From 73-13 sp035555435 (GTDB lineage: Bacteria; Actinomycetota; Actinomycetes; Actinomycetales; Microbacteriaceae), in the NCBI GenBank assembly GCA_035555435.1, contig DATMGN010000009.1, forward strand, positions 1-52,584: a stretch of DNA of 52,584 nt, written 5' to 3'. Position numbers and translations under genes: made by a program. The notes under the pieces are model-generated. The model was not told the DNA's origin, searched no databases, and saw nothing but the letters and a program-made list of their open reading frames with translations. This document shows positions 16,945-24,573 of the stretch, one piece after another. Every line of letters starts with the position of its first letter. Position 1 is the first letter of the stretch.

Positions 16945-16962
16945 CTGTGAGCGTACTCACAG
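16945..16962. promoter_or_regulatory. Perfect CRP/GlxR-type site upstream of pfkA
   Basis: CTGTGAG-CGTA-CTCACAG is an 18-bp palindrome containing TGTGA-GCGTAC-TCACA, an exact match to the TGTGA-N6-TCACA consensus of CRP and its actinobacterial counterpart GlxR. It covers the expected -35 position of pfkA (about 17 bp before the -10 at 16977), a place where binding would usually repress. Confidence 0.8.
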
Positions 16963-16976
16963 CCGGGCCCGGACGC

Positions 16977-16982
16977 TACGTT
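16977..16982 (+). promoter_or_regulatory. -10 element of pfkA
   Basis: TACGTT ends 6 nt before GTG 16989, leaderless spacing. It fixes the start codon of pfkA. Confidence 0.65.
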
Positions 16983-16988
16983 GATTAC

Positions 16989-18017
16989 GTGGCGATCGGC
17001 ATTCTGACGAGCGGCGGCGACTGTCCTGGGCTCAATGCGGTCATCCGCGCGGTCGTCCTCAAGGGCGTGCAGATCTACGGGCAGGAGTTCGTCGGGTTCC
17101 GCGACGGCTGGCGCGGCCTCGTCGAGGGCGACGCGGTCCCGCTGGAGCGCCGTGACATCCAGGGCATCGGCAAGCTCGGCGGCACGATCCTCGGCACCTC
17201 GCGCACGAATCCGCTCGGCGACGGCGACACGACGGGGCGGCGGGCGAAGGAATCGATGGCACGCCTCGGCGTCGACTCGCTCATCGTCGTCGGCGGCGAG
17301 GGGACGCTCGCGGCGGCGGCGGAGCTCGCGGACGCGGGCGTGCAGATCGTCGGCGTGCCGAAGACGATCGACAACGACCTGTCCGCGACCGACCTGACAT
17401 TCGGCTTCGACACGGCCGTCGAGATCGCCACGGAGGCGTTCGACCGGCTGCGCACGACGGGCGACTCGCACGGGCGCGCGATGGTCGCCGAGGTGATGGG
17501 GCGACACGTCGGCTGGATCGCCCTGCACTCGGGCATGGCGGCCGGGGCGCACGCGATCCTGATCCCCGAGCAGCGGACCTCGTGGGACGAGCTCACCGAG
17601 TGGGTCATGAGCGCCCATCGCCGGGGCCGCGCACCGCTCGTCGTCGTCTCGGAGGGCTTCGTGCCCGAGGGCGGCACGGAGGCGTTCTCCGATCAGGGCG
17701 TCGACGCGTTCGGCCGGCCACGCCTCGGCGGCATCGGCGAGCTCGTCACGGCCGAGATCGAGGCGCGCACCGGCATCGAGTCGCGCTGCACGATCCTCGG
17801 CCACATCCAGCGCGGGGGCACGCCGAGCGCGTTCGACCGCGTGCTCGCGACCCGGTTCGGTCTCGCCGCGGTCGACTCGGCGGTGCACGGGCGCTTCGGC
17901 CGCATGGTGTCGCTGCGCGGGACCGACATCACCCACGTCCCGATCGCGGACGGCATCGGTCGGTTGAACGCCGTGCCGCAGTCCCGCTGGGACGAAGCCG
18001 CCATCCTGTTCGGCTGA
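16989..18017 (+). CDS. pfkA: 6-phosphofructokinase
   Basis: 342 residues. It phosphorylates fructose-6-phosphate to fructose-1,6-bisphosphate, the committed step of glycolysis. The N-terminal motif is VAIGILTSGGDCPGLNAVIR, and the catalytic segment is PKTIDNDLSATDLTFGFDTA. The phosphoryl-donor loop reads GGEGTL: Gly rather than Asp at the last variable position favours ATP over pyrophosphate, although the PKTIDND lysine is shared with PPi-dependent relatives, as in actinobacterial group III enzymes. I chose GTG 16989 because the usual N-terminus begins here and a -10 lies 6 nt upstream. A CRP/GlxR-type palindrome precedes it. The next gene follows after 11 nt. Confidence 0.94.
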   Translation: MAIGILTSGGDCPGLNAVIRAVVLKGVQIYGQEFVGFRDGWRGLVEGDAVPLERRDIQGIGKLGGTILGTSRTNPLGDGDTTGRRAKESMARLGVDSLIVVGGEGTLAAAAELADAGVQIVGVPKTIDNDLSATDLTFGFDTAVEIATEAFDRLRTTGDSHGRAMVAEVMGRHVGWIALHSGMAAGAHAILIPEQRTSWDELTEWVMSAHRRGRAPLVVVSEGFVPEGGTEAFSDQGVDAFGRPRLGGIGELVTAEIEARTGIESRCTILGHIQRGGTPSAFDRVLATRFGLAAVDSAVHGRFGRMVSLRGTDITHVPIADGIGRLNAVPQSRWDEAAILFG

Positions 18018-18028
18018 TCGGAGGGGCC

Positions 18029-18499
18029 GTGTCCGCAGCGCTCGCGATCGCCGGGATGGCGTGCTTCGTCCTCGCCGGACTCGTGCATGTGTGGATCTTC
18101 GCGCTCGAGTCGCTGCTCTGGCGTTCTGGCAGGACCTGGCGGCAGTTCGGCATCCGGTCGGAGTCGGACGCGGAGGTCGCCCGGCCGTGGGCGTTCAACC
18201 AGGGCTTCTACAACCTCTTCCTCGGGCTCGGCGCGATCGTCGGAGGGTTCGGGGCGATCGCGGCACTCGCACGAGGCGCGGACTGGGTCGTCACCGCGCC
18301 GCTCGCGGATGCGGCCGTGTTCGGCTGGGGGCCGCGGCTCGACGGCTGGGGCTGGGTCGCCGCGTTCTGCGCGCTGTGCATGGGCGGCGCCGCGGTCGTG
18401 CTGCTCGCGTCGTCGCGCGGCCGACTGCTGCGCGGGGCGCTCATCCAGGGGACAGCGCCGCTCGTCGGCCTCGTGCTGCTCGCCGTCGCGCTCGCCTGA
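18029..18499 (+). CDS. DUF1304 membrane protein
   Basis: 156 residues from GTG 18029, with GGAGGGG just upstream. It has about four membrane helices and the DUF1304 pattern: AGLVHVWIFALESLLWRS near the start, then AFNQGFYNLFLGLGAI. The function is unknown. It is 11 nt downstream of pfkA and probably shares its transcript. It converges with the three-gene envelope operon that ends at 18518. Confidence 0.82.
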   Translation: MSAALAIAGMACFVLAGLVHVWIFALESLLWRSGRTWRQFGIRSESDAEVARPWAFNQGFYNLFLGLGAIVGGFGAIAALARGADWVVTAPLADAAVFGWGPRLDGWGWVAAFCALCMGGAAVVLLASSRGRLLRGALIQGTAPLVGLVLLAVALA

Positions 18500-18517
18500 G
18501 CCGATCCGTGCGGCCGC

Positions 18518-18751
18518 TCAGCGCCGGCGCGTCACGGCCCAGGCGATGCCGCCCGCGATCACGGCGGCGACGCCGATCGCCCCGGCGATCCACGGCGCGG
18601 GGTTGCGGCGGTAGGAGGCCTTGATGCGCTTGGAGGCGGCCCGGGCGCGCTTGGGGACGTTGAACTTGTCCTCGATCGCGTCGAGGTTGGCGGCGAGGCG
18701 CAGCCGCGCGAGGGCCACGCGCTGGTCCGGGGTGAGTTCCGCGTCAGCCAT
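18518..18751 (-). CDS. DUF3618-like small membrane protein
   Basis: 77 residues. The start MADAELTPDQRVALARLRLAANLDAIEDKFN is an amphipathic helix of the DUF3618 kind, followed by a basic stretch (VPKRARAASKRIKASYRRNP) and one C-terminal membrane helix. Its ATG lies inside the end of the holin-like gene (8-nt overlap). It is the last gene of a three-gene operon of small envelope proteins; the function is unknown. Confidence 0.75.
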   Translation of the reverse strand: MADAELTPDQRVALARLRLAANLDAIEDKFNVPKRARAASKRIKASYRRNPAPWIAGAIGVAAVIAGGIAWAVTRRR

Positions 18752-19172
18752 TCGACGCCTCCCCGCGCTCGCGCGCGGCCCGGCGCGCGCCGCTGCCGAG
18801 CGACTGCACGTCCTCGACGACCTTCGCGGCACGGTCGGGGCCCTTCATCGACTTGAAGGCGCCGATCCCCGCGAAGGCGAGGATCAGCGCGATGAGCAGC
18901 AGCCCGCCGAACACGATGAGCGCGCTCGCCCACCAGGGCAGTGCGGTCGCGATGCCGGCGATCGCCGCGAAGATGCCGACCGCGATCGCGCACAGCGCGA
19001 AGAACGCCGCGACGACCATGAGCCCGGCGCCGACGCCGGCGCGGATCGCCTTGCTCTTCAGGTCGGCCTTGATCGCCTCGATCTCGGCGCGGATGAGGTC
19101 GCCGATGAGGCCCGGCAACTCCCCGATCAGCTGGAAGAGGGAGCGGCGCGGCAGCTCATGCTCGTCGCTCAC
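18744..19172 (-). CDS. Phage-holin-superfamily (DUF1469) membrane protein
   Basis: 142 residues from GTG 19172. An N-terminal amphipathic segment LFQLIGELPGLIGDLIRAEIEAIK is followed by two long hydrophobic helices, matching the Phage_holin_3_6/DUF1469 pattern. Despite the name, these chromosomal proteins are not phage derived as far as is known, and no phage genes are near. GTGA overlap with the gene upstream, 8-nt overlap with the gene downstream. Confidence 0.8.
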   Translation of the reverse strand: MSDEHELPRRSLFQLIGELPGLIGDLIRAEIEAIKADLKSKAIRAGVGAGLMVVAAFFALCAIAVGIFAAIAGIATALPWWASALIVFGGLLLIALILAFAGIGAFKSMKGPDRAAKVVEDVQSLGSGARRAARERGEASNG

Positions 19173-19456
19173 AGCGACTCCGTCGGCGCGGGCGCCCGCC
19201 GCTTTCGCTTGGTCTTGCCCGTCGCCCGATCGATCGCGGACGCGGCACCGATCTTGAGCAGGCCGCCGAGGTCATCGAGCCGATCCTCGACGAAGCCGGC
19301 GGCGGTGTCGCGCACGCCCTTCACGATCGGCGCGTTCCACACCGTGGACGCCGCCTTCGCGATCTGCTCGTATCGCTCCCGCCCGGCCTTCGCGCCGAGG
19401 ATGTAGCCGACGCCCACGCCGAGCCCGATGAGGACCAGCTTGCCCTTCAGACTCAT
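19169..19456 (-). CDS. YtxH-like single-pass membrane protein
   Basis: 95 residues from ATG 19456. One N-terminal membrane helix (KLVLIGLGVGVGYILGAKAG) with the GYILGAKAGRERYEQI junction typical of YtxH-like actinobacterial proteins; the rest is a soluble helix ending in a basic Lys/Arg stretch. A longer reading from 19492 is unlikely because TACTGT lies 6 nt before ATG 19456. It is the first gene of a three-gene operon (95, 142 and 77 residues) that is probably involved in envelope or stress physiology. Confidence 0.75.
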   Translation of the reverse strand: MSLKGKLVLIGLGVGVGYILGAKAGRERYEQIAKAASTVWNAPIVKGVRDTAAGFVEDRLDDLGGLLKIGAASAIDRATGKTKRKRRAPAPTESL

Positions 19457-19462
19457 GGGACC

Positions 19463-19468
19463 ACAGTA
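19463..19468 (-). promoter_or_regulatory. -10 element of the envelope operon
   Basis: On the minus strand TACTGT ends 6 nt before ATG 19456. Confidence 0.55.
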
Positions 19469-19544
19469 ACCCTCTCGGCTACATGCCGCCATGGGAATAC
19501 TGGGGCTTGACAGACCGCGACGGGGTCGATCCGCCGAGTCGGGT

Positions 19545-21524
19545 TCACCAGATCGTGACGCGCTCCGGCTCCGCGAGCCACAGCCGGTCGGCCTCGGTGA
19601 GCCCGAATGCCTCGTAGAACGCCGGGATGTTGCGGACGATCTGATTGCATCGGAACTCGCTCGGCGAGTGGGGGTCGATCGCGAGCAGCCGGATGACCTC
19701 CTCGTCGCGACCCTTCTGCTGCCAGGCCTGCGCCCACGACAGGAAGAAGCGCTGCGCCGCCGTGAGCCCGTCGATGACGGGGCCCTCCGTCAGTCCCTGG
19801 CGCTCGAGGTGGACGAGGTAGGCCTGCCATGCGATCCCGAGCCCGCCGAGGTCGCCGATGTTCTCCCCGATCGTGAGCGCCCCGTTGACGTGCTGCTCCG
19901 GATCGCCGTCCAACTGCTCCGGCACGAGCGCGTCGTACTGTGCGATGAGCGAACCGGTGCGCTCCTCGAACGCCGCGCGATCCGCCTCGGTCCACCAGTC
20001 GATGAGCCGCCCGTCCCCGTCGAAGCGCGAGCCCTGGTCGTCGAAGCCGTGGCCGATCTCGTGCCCGATCACGGCGCCGATCGCGCCGTAGTTGGCGGCA
20101 GCATCGCGTTCTGCCGAGAAGAACGGCGGCTGCAGGATCGCGGCGGGGAAGACGATCTCGTTGAAGCCGGGGTTGTAGTACGCGTTGACGGTCTGCGGCG
20201 TCATGAACCACTCGTCGCGGTCGATCGGCCGACCGAGCTTCGCGAGCTCGCGCTGGAACTCGAACTCCGCCGCGGCGCGCTGGTTCGCGATGAGGTCATC
20301 CGCGACGATCTCGAGCGTCCCGTAGTCGCGCCACTTCACGGGGAAGCCGATCTTCGGCGTGAACTTCTCGAGCTTCTCCAGTGCACGCCGACGCGTCTCG
20401 GGCCCCATCCACTCGAGGGACCCGATCGAGCGCCGGTAGGCCTCGATGAGGTCGGCGACGAGCTCGTCCATCGCGGCCTTCGCCGCCGGCGGGAAGTGGC
20501 GCTCGACGTAGACGCGCCCGACCGCCTCGCCGAGCACCCCCTCGACGAGGCTCACGCCGCGCTTCCAGCGGGCCCGGATCTCGGGCGTGCCGGTGAGGGT
20601 GCGGCCGTAGAAGCCGAAGTTCGCCTGGACGAACGCGTCGGAGAGCGAGCTCGCGTACGAGCGCACCGTGTGGAACGCGAGCCAGTCGCGCCAGGCGGGC
20701 AGCCGCTCGGCGGTCACGAGCGCCGCGATGCCCGCGAGCGCGCTCGGCTGGTGCACGATGAGCTCCGCGGTGTGCTCCGGCGCGAGCCCCATCGCGTCGC
20801 GCCAGCCGGCGAGCGGCGCCGCGCCGGCGAGTTCGGCGACGGCATCCCAGGTGAGGAGGTTGTACGTCTTCTGCGCGTCGCGGGACTCGACCTTGTCCCA
20901 GTGGGCCGCCGCGATCTCGTGCTCGAGTGCGACGATGCGCTCGGCCCGCGCCGCCGCGTCGTCGACGCCCGCGAGCGCGAGCAGCTCCTCGACGAACGCC
21001 CGGTAGGCCGTGCGGATCTCGGCGAACTTGTCCTCCCGGTAGTACGACTCGTCGGGCAGTCCGAGGCCGCCCTGCACGACGTTGAGGAGGTAGCGCTCGG
21101 GGTCGCCGGGATCGTTGTCGACGTAGAGGTGCACGAAGCCCGGCCCCCCCGCGCGTTCGAGCCGACCGATCGTCGCGAGCAGCGCGTCCACGGAGTCGAC
21201 CGCGTCGACCTCGGCGAGGAGCGGCACGAGCGGCGCGGCGCCCTTCGCCTCGATCGCCGCCTCGTCCATGAAGGATGCGAACAGGTCACCGGCCTTGCGC
21301 GCATCGGTTCCGGGCGTCGCGTGCTGCGACTCCTCGATGATCGTGCGGATCGCCTCCTCCGCCTCCTCGTGGAGGATGTGGAACGAGCCGTAGCGGGCCT
21401 TGTCGGCCGGCAACTCGGTGCGGTCGATCCACTTCCCGTTGACGTGCCGGAAGAGGTCGTCCTGGGGACGGGTGGCGGGGTCCAGCTCGGCGGTGTCGAT
21501 CCCGGAGGTCACGGCGTCGGTCAT
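19545..21524 (-). CDS. pepO: M13-family zinc metallopeptidase (neprilysin/PepO type)
   Basis: 659 residues, normal for bacterial M13 peptidases. The zinc motif is HEIGH at residues 488-492 (GHEIGHGFDDQGSRFDGDG), and the third ligand is the Glu in GENIGDLGG. NAYYNP, which binds the substrate backbone, is present in FMTPQTVNAYYNPGFNEIVF. There is no signal peptide, so it is either cytosolic, as in lactic-acid bacterial PepO, or exported by a non-classical route, as suggested for mycobacterial Zmp1. It cleaves oligopeptides. It is monocistronic with a leaderless-type start and is divergent from a small XRE regulator. Confidence 0.93.
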   Translation of the reverse strand: MTDAVTSGIDTAELDPATRPQDDLFRHVNGKWIDRTELPADKARYGSFHILHEEAEEAIRTIIEESQHATPGTDARKAGDLFASFMDEAAIEAKGAAPLVPLLAEVDAVDSVDALLATIGRLERAGGPGFVHLYVDNDPGDPERYLLNVVQGGLGLPDESYYREDKFAEIRTAYRAFVEELLALAGVDDAAARAERIVALEHEIAAAHWDKVESRDAQKTYNLLTWDAVAELAGAAPLAGWRDAMGLAPEHTAELIVHQPSALAGIAALVTAERLPAWRDWLAFHTVRSYASSLSDAFVQANFGFYGRTLTGTPEIRARWKRGVSLVEGVLGEAVGRVYVERHFPPAAKAAMDELVADLIEAYRRSIGSLEWMGPETRRRALEKLEKFTPKIGFPVKWRDYGTLEIVADDLIANQRAAAEFEFQRELAKLGRPIDRDEWFMTPQTVNAYYNPGFNEIVFPAAILQPPFFSAERDAAANYGAIGAVIGHEIGHGFDDQGSRFDGDGRLIDWWTEADRAAFEERTGSLIAQYDALVPEQLDGDPEQHVNGALTIGENIGDLGGLGIAWQAYLVHLERQGLTEGPVIDGLTAAQRFFLSWAQAWQQKGRDEEVIRLLAIDPHSPSEFRCNQIVRNIPAFYEAFGLTEADRLWLAEPERVTIW

Positions 21525-21531
21525 GCGCTTC

Positions 21532-21537
21532 AGCCTA
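21532..21537 (-). promoter_or_regulatory. -10 element of pepO
   Basis: On the minus strand TAGGCT ends 7 nt before ATG 21524. Confidence 0.6.
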
Positions 21538-21583
21538 CGAGCGCATGCTTGGCAGAACGCGATGCGTCAGCCCGAGGTCATTT

Positions 21584-21631
21584 CCATGGTCAAAGCACCA
21601 TTGCGACAATGCTCTCGACCGGAGACCATGG
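21584..21631. promoter_or_regulatory. Nested palindromes in the pepO/XRE divergent region
   Basis: CATTG-cga-CAATG (21599-21611) is centred within a wider inverted repeat, CCATGGTC (21584-21591) and GACCATGG (21624-21631). A possible -10 (GACAAT, 21605-21610) is in the middle. It could be the operator of the XRE regulator that starts at 21651. Confidence 0.4.
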
Positions 21632-21650
21632 CTCCGGTTCGCTGAGGCGG

Positions 21651-21953
21651 ATGAGAGGGATCGAGTCGACGGCGGCGCTCACGATCGGGCGGCGGATCGC
21701 CGAGGCGCGAGCGGCGGCGGGCGCCTCCCGGCTCGATCTCGCGTACCACGCACGCGTCGACCCGACGAACCTCGGCCGCTACGAGACCGGCAAGGCGCTG
21801 CCGAACCTCGCCACCCTCGTCCGACTCGCCGACACCCTGGGCCTCGACCCGGGCTCACTGATCGAAGGGCTCAGCTTCGAGGACTTCCCGCAGGACCGCG
21901 ACGCGCCGCAGCAGCTGCCGAAGCGCACCGCGCGCCGCTCCTCCACCGGCTGA
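21651..21953 (+). CDS. Small XRE-family DNA-binding protein
   Basis: 100 residues from ATG 21651. The single HTH_3 domain spans residues ~10-68: IGRRIAEARAAAGASRLDLAYHA, then VDPTNLGRYETGKALPNLATLVRLADTLG. The C-terminal 30 residues are charged and probably disordered. There is no effector domain. It is divergent from pepO, and nested palindromes lie in between. I assigned the start from the length of the HTH family; the frame is open far upstream only as an antisense shadow of pepO. Confidence 0.78.
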   Translation: MRGIESTAALTIGRRIAEARAAAGASRLDLAYHARVDPTNLGRYETGKALPNLATLVRLADTLGLDPGSLIEGLSFEDFPQDRDAPQQLPKRTARRSSTG

Positions 21954-22016
21954 TTCCGGCGCGAGCCTTCGGCGCCGAGCGCGGCCGAGTCGCGAAACGC
22001 TCCCATGCCGCGCGAG

Positions 22017-22022
22017 TAGCGT
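22017..22022 (+). promoter_or_regulatory. -10 element of the MFS gene at 22029
   Basis: TAGCGT ends 6 nt before GTG 22029, leaderless spacing. Confidence 0.6.
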
Positions 22023-22028
22023 CGTGCG

Positions 22029-23258
22029 GTGACCTCTCCCGCGCCCGCAGGTCGTTCCACGACCGCTTGGCGCAATGCGACGTTCACCGTCTTCGGCGTC
22101 GCCGGCATCACGATCGCGACGCTGCTCTCGCGGCTGCCCGCGCTGCGCGACCACCTCGACATCGATCCGGGGCAGGTCGGCCTCATGATCGCGTTCTTCT
22201 CGGGCGGATCCGTGCTCGGCCTCGTCTTCTCGGGGACGCTGCTGCACACGATCGGCGCGCGACGCATCATCCAGCTCGGCATGCCGACGATCGCGGTCGC
22301 ACTCGGCGCGATCGGCATCGCGGCGGCCGTGTTCGAGAGCTACCCGACGACGGCGATCGTGTCGATGGTGTTCGGCGCGGCCGTCGCCGTGACCGATGTC
22401 GCGACGAACGTCGAGGGCGCCGCCATCGAACGCGAGACGAAGCGCACGATCATGACGACGCTGCACGCCGGCTTCAGCCTCGGCACGGTGCTCGGCGCCA
22501 CGCTCGGGGCGCTCGCCGCGCAGCTCGGCATCGGCCTGCCGCTGCACTTCGGCATCATCGCCGCGATGAGCATGGTGCTCGCGTTCACGCTGCCGCGCTG
22601 GATCCCGACGGTCCTCGCCGACGCGGGGCCGAAGCCGACGATGGCGCAGCGCCGTGCCGTCTGGGCTCAGCCGCGGACCATCCTGCTCGGGCTCGTCGTG
22701 TTCGCCTTCGCCTACATCGAGGGCGCCGCGAACGACTGGCTGACGCTCGCGCTCCACGACGAGCGCGGCTTCGACGAGGCGGGCGCCGCACTCATGCTCG
22801 GGGTGTTCACCGCCGCGATGACGGCGGGCCGATTCCTCGCGGGACCCGTCATCGACCGGCTCGGACGGCTGCCGGTGCTCATCGGCTCCGCGCTCATCGC
22901 CGCGGCGGGGCTCGGCCTGCTCATCTTCGTCCCCGAGACGTGGGCGGTCATCGTCGGCACGATCGTCTGGGCGCTCGGCTCGTGCCTCGGCTTCCCGCTC
23001 GGACTGTCCGCGGCTGGCGACGACCCCGCGACGGCGGCGAGCCGCGTCGCGGCCGTGTCGCTCATCGGATATGTCGCGTTCTTCGCAGGTCCCCCGCTCG
23101 TCGGCTTCATCGCCGATCAGACCGGGATCCTGCCGGCCCTCACGATCATCTTCGCCTTCATCGCCCTCGCGCTCGCCGCGAGCCCGGCGGTGCGCCCCCC
23201 GCGGGGCACCGTACCGACGCCGACCGACGCCTTCGACGACCCCGAGCTGCGGCACTGA
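22029..23258 (+). CDS. MFS transporter
   Basis: 409 residues with about twelve helices, in two halves of six. Recognisable parts are RLPALRDHLDIDPGQVGLMIAFFSGGSVLG, the AGRFLAGPVIDRLGRLPVL repeat of motif A, and a C-terminal cytoplasmic tail. It resembles the FucP/YbjJ-like MFS subgroup often annotated without substrate. No catabolic genes are nearby that would suggest one. A 55-nt stem-loop starts 15 nt after the stop. Confidence 0.82.
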   Translation: MTSPAPAGRSTTAWRNATFTVFGVAGITIATLLSRLPALRDHLDIDPGQVGLMIAFFSGGSVLGLVFSGTLLHTIGARRIIQLGMPTIAVALGAIGIAAAVFESYPTTAIVSMVFGAAVAVTDVATNVEGAAIERETKRTIMTTLHAGFSLGTVLGATLGALAAQLGIGLPLHFGIIAAMSMVLAFTLPRWIPTVLADAGPKPTMAQRRAVWAQPRTILLGLVVFAFAYIEGAANDWLTLALHDERGFDEAGAALMLGVFTAAMTAGRFLAGPVIDRLGRLPVLIGSALIAAAGLGLLIFVPETWAVIVGTIVWALGSCLGFPLGLSAAGDDPATAASRVAAVSLIGYVAFFAGPPLVGFIADQTGILPALTIIFAFIALALAASPAVRPPRGTVPTPTDAFDDPELRH

Positions 23259-23273
23259 CCGGCGTGCGTCGCC

Positions 23274-23328
23274 CAGGTGACACCAACTGGCGTTCTGCCG
23301 CGATGAGAACGCCGGTTCCTGTCACCTG
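23274..23328. terminator. Long imperfect stem-loop between the MFS gene and nucS
   Basis: Arms 23274-23296 and 23306-23328 pair at 20 of 23 positions around a 9-nt loop. The outer nine bases (CAGGTGACA / TGTCACCTG) and inner eight (GGCGTTCT / AGAACGCC) match exactly. It is probably a terminator for the MFS gene, although its length and symmetry also fit a dispersed palindromic repeat. Confidence 0.5.
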
Positions 23329-23378
23329 AACCGACTCGGGAGCGCCGACCGGCGAGCGGGAGAACGCCATGCCGCCGG

Positions 23379-23384
23379 TAGCGT
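23379..23384 (+). promoter_or_regulatory. -10 element of nucS
   Basis: TAGCGT ends 7 nt before ATG 23392, leaderless spacing. The same hexamer serves the MFS gene upstream. Confidence 0.6.
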
Positions 23385-23391
23385 TGCACCG

Positions 23392-24087
23392 ATGAGACTC
23401 GTGATCGCCCGCTGCTCGGTCGACTACGCCGGACGGCTGTCGGCGCACCTGCCGCTCGCGACCCGGCTGCTGCTCGTGAAGTCCGACGGCTCGGTGCTGG
23501 TCCACTCCGACTCCCTCAGCTACAAGCCGCTCAACTGGATGAGCCCGCCGTGCACGATCGTCGAGATGGAGCCCGACGAGGAGCAGTCGGCCGTCGGCGT
23601 CACCGCCGTGTGGCGGGTCAACCAGGCGAAGACGGCGGATCTGCTCGTCATCTCCATCCACGAGGTGCTGCACGACTCCTCGCACGAGCTCGGCTTCGAC
23701 CCGGGCCTGCAGAAAGACGGTGTCGAGGCGGACCTGCAGCGGCTGCTCGCCGAACAGGTCGGGTTGCTCGGCGAGGGCACGCGACTCGTGCGACGGGAGT
23801 ACCCGACCGCGATCGGACCCGTCGACCTGCTCGTCACCGACGCCGATGGCCGCCACGTCGCGGTCGAGGTCAAGCGGCGCGGTGGGATCGACGGGGTGGA
23901 GCAGCTGACGCGCTACCTCGAGCTGCTCAACCGCGACCCGCTCATCGCCCCGGTGCGCGGCGTCTTCGCGGCGCAGGTGCTCGCGCCGCAAGCACGGACG
24001 CTCGCCGAGGACCGCGGCATCGCGTGCGTCCTGCTGGACTACGACGCGATGCGGGGCCTCGACGAGCGTCCGGATCGGCTGTTCTAG
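23392..24087 (+). CDS. nucS: Mismatch endonuclease NucS/EndoMS
   Basis: 231 residues. The N-terminal DNA-binding domain runs to about residue 110 (RLVIARCSVDYAGRLSAHLP, LSYKPLNWMSPP). The C-terminal RecB-like nuclease has D145 (GPVDLLV), E159 and K161 (VAVEVKRR), then GGIDGVEQLTRYLE. NucS provides mismatch repair in Actinobacteria that lack MutS/MutL, cutting both strands at G-T, G-G and T-T mismatches together with the sliding clamp. It is monocistronic and probably leaderless. A palindromic intergenic repeat follows the stop. Confidence 0.93.
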   Translation: MRLVIARCSVDYAGRLSAHLPLATRLLLVKSDGSVLVHSDSLSYKPLNWMSPPCTIVEMEPDEEQSAVGVTAVWRVNQAKTADLLVISIHEVLHDSSHELGFDPGLQKDGVEADLQRLLAEQVGLLGEGTRLVRREYPTAIGPVDLLVTDADGRHVAVEVKRRGGIDGVEQLTRYLELLNRDPLIAPVRGVFAAQVLAPQARTLAEDRGIACVLLDYDAMRGLDERPDRLF

Positions 24088-24093
24088 CGGGGA

Positions 24094-24126
24094 GGTCTCG
24101 ATACGCCGCAGCGCGGCTACTCGACC
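24094..24126. repeat. Palindromic intergenic repeat, copy 1
   Basis: A 33-nt palindrome with GGTCTCGATACGC on the left and GCGGCTACTCGACC on the right. It lies between the convergent genes nucS and the lipoprotein gene. A 31-nt copy in the opposite orientation is at 37294-37324, also between convergent genes. Confidence 0.8.
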
Positions 24127-24136
24127 CGCGACGGCA

Positions 24137-24535
24137 CTACGGCGCCGGGACGACCTCGATCGTGAAGCTGAGGTCCTGGATGCCACCCTGCGCGTTCTTC
24201 AGCACGACCTCGGTCGAGCCCTCCTTGACGGCGGTGAAGCCGGGGTTGAACGTCGCCGAGCCGTCGTTGCGGCCCTGGACGAACTCCACGATGCCCTCGG
24301 GCGTCGCCGAGACGAGCGTGTAGCTGTCGACCGCGAGGTCTCCGGTGTCGATGTTGAGCGGCTGCTTGGAGTTGATCTCGACCGTCGCGCCCTGGAGCTC
24401 GGTGGCGGTCTTGGTGACGGGCGGCAGCGTGTCGCCGCCAACGGGGGCGGAGCCACCGGCGCAGCCGGTCAGGACGAGTGCGGAGGCGGCGATCGCGATG
24501 CCACCGGCAAGCGCGGAGAAGCGGGAAATGATCAT
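24137..24535 (-). CDS. Secreted lipoprotein of unknown function
   Basis: 132 residues from ATG 24535. Lipoprotein signal MIISRFSALAGGIAIAASAL with lipobox LTGC (C25). The mature part is a single ~100-residue, probably beta-rich domain (VEINSKQPLNIDTGDLAVDSYTL..., ending IQDLSFTIEVVPAP) like a small immunoglobulin-like fold. I do not recognise a family. An in-frame start at 24565 would only lengthen the signal. CATACT sits 6 nt before ATG 24535. It is divergent from the POT peptide transporter 38 nt away, which could suggest joint control. Confidence 0.7.
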   Translation of the reverse strand: MIISRFSALAGGIAIAASALVLTGCAGGSAPVGGDTLPPVTKTATELQGATVEINSKQPLNIDTGDLAVDSYTLVSATPEGIVEFVQGRNDGSATFNPGFTAVKEGSTEVVLKNAQGGIQDLSFTIEVVPAP

Positions 24536-24541
24536 GCGGCG

Positions 24542-24547
24542 AGTATG
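24542..24547 (-). promoter_or_regulatory. -10 element of the lipoprotein gene
   Basis: On the minus strand CATACT ends 6 nt before ATG 24535. Confidence 0.45.
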
Positions 24548-24573
24548 CCGACACGGCGCGCGCATCTGCCAGC

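Noticed and set aside
16989..18017. Pyrophosphate-dependent phosphofructokinase
   Set aside because: PKTIDND would allow it, but the donor loop GGEGTL has Gly where PPi enzymes carry Asp, so ATP is more likely.
18496..18521. Hairpin CTGAGC...GCTCAG between the DUF1304 and DUF3618 genes
   Set aside because: The arms are six bases long and consist largely of the two stop codons, so pairing is expected by chance.
18744..19172. Prophage remnant because of the holin-family protein
   Set aside because: DUF1469/holin_3_6 proteins are ordinary chromosomal genes in Actinobacteria, and no other phage gene is near.
19491..21650. Long plus-strand frame over pepO leading into the XRE gene
   Set aside because: It is the shadow of the M13 peptidase gene. 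The true XRE gene starts at 21651.
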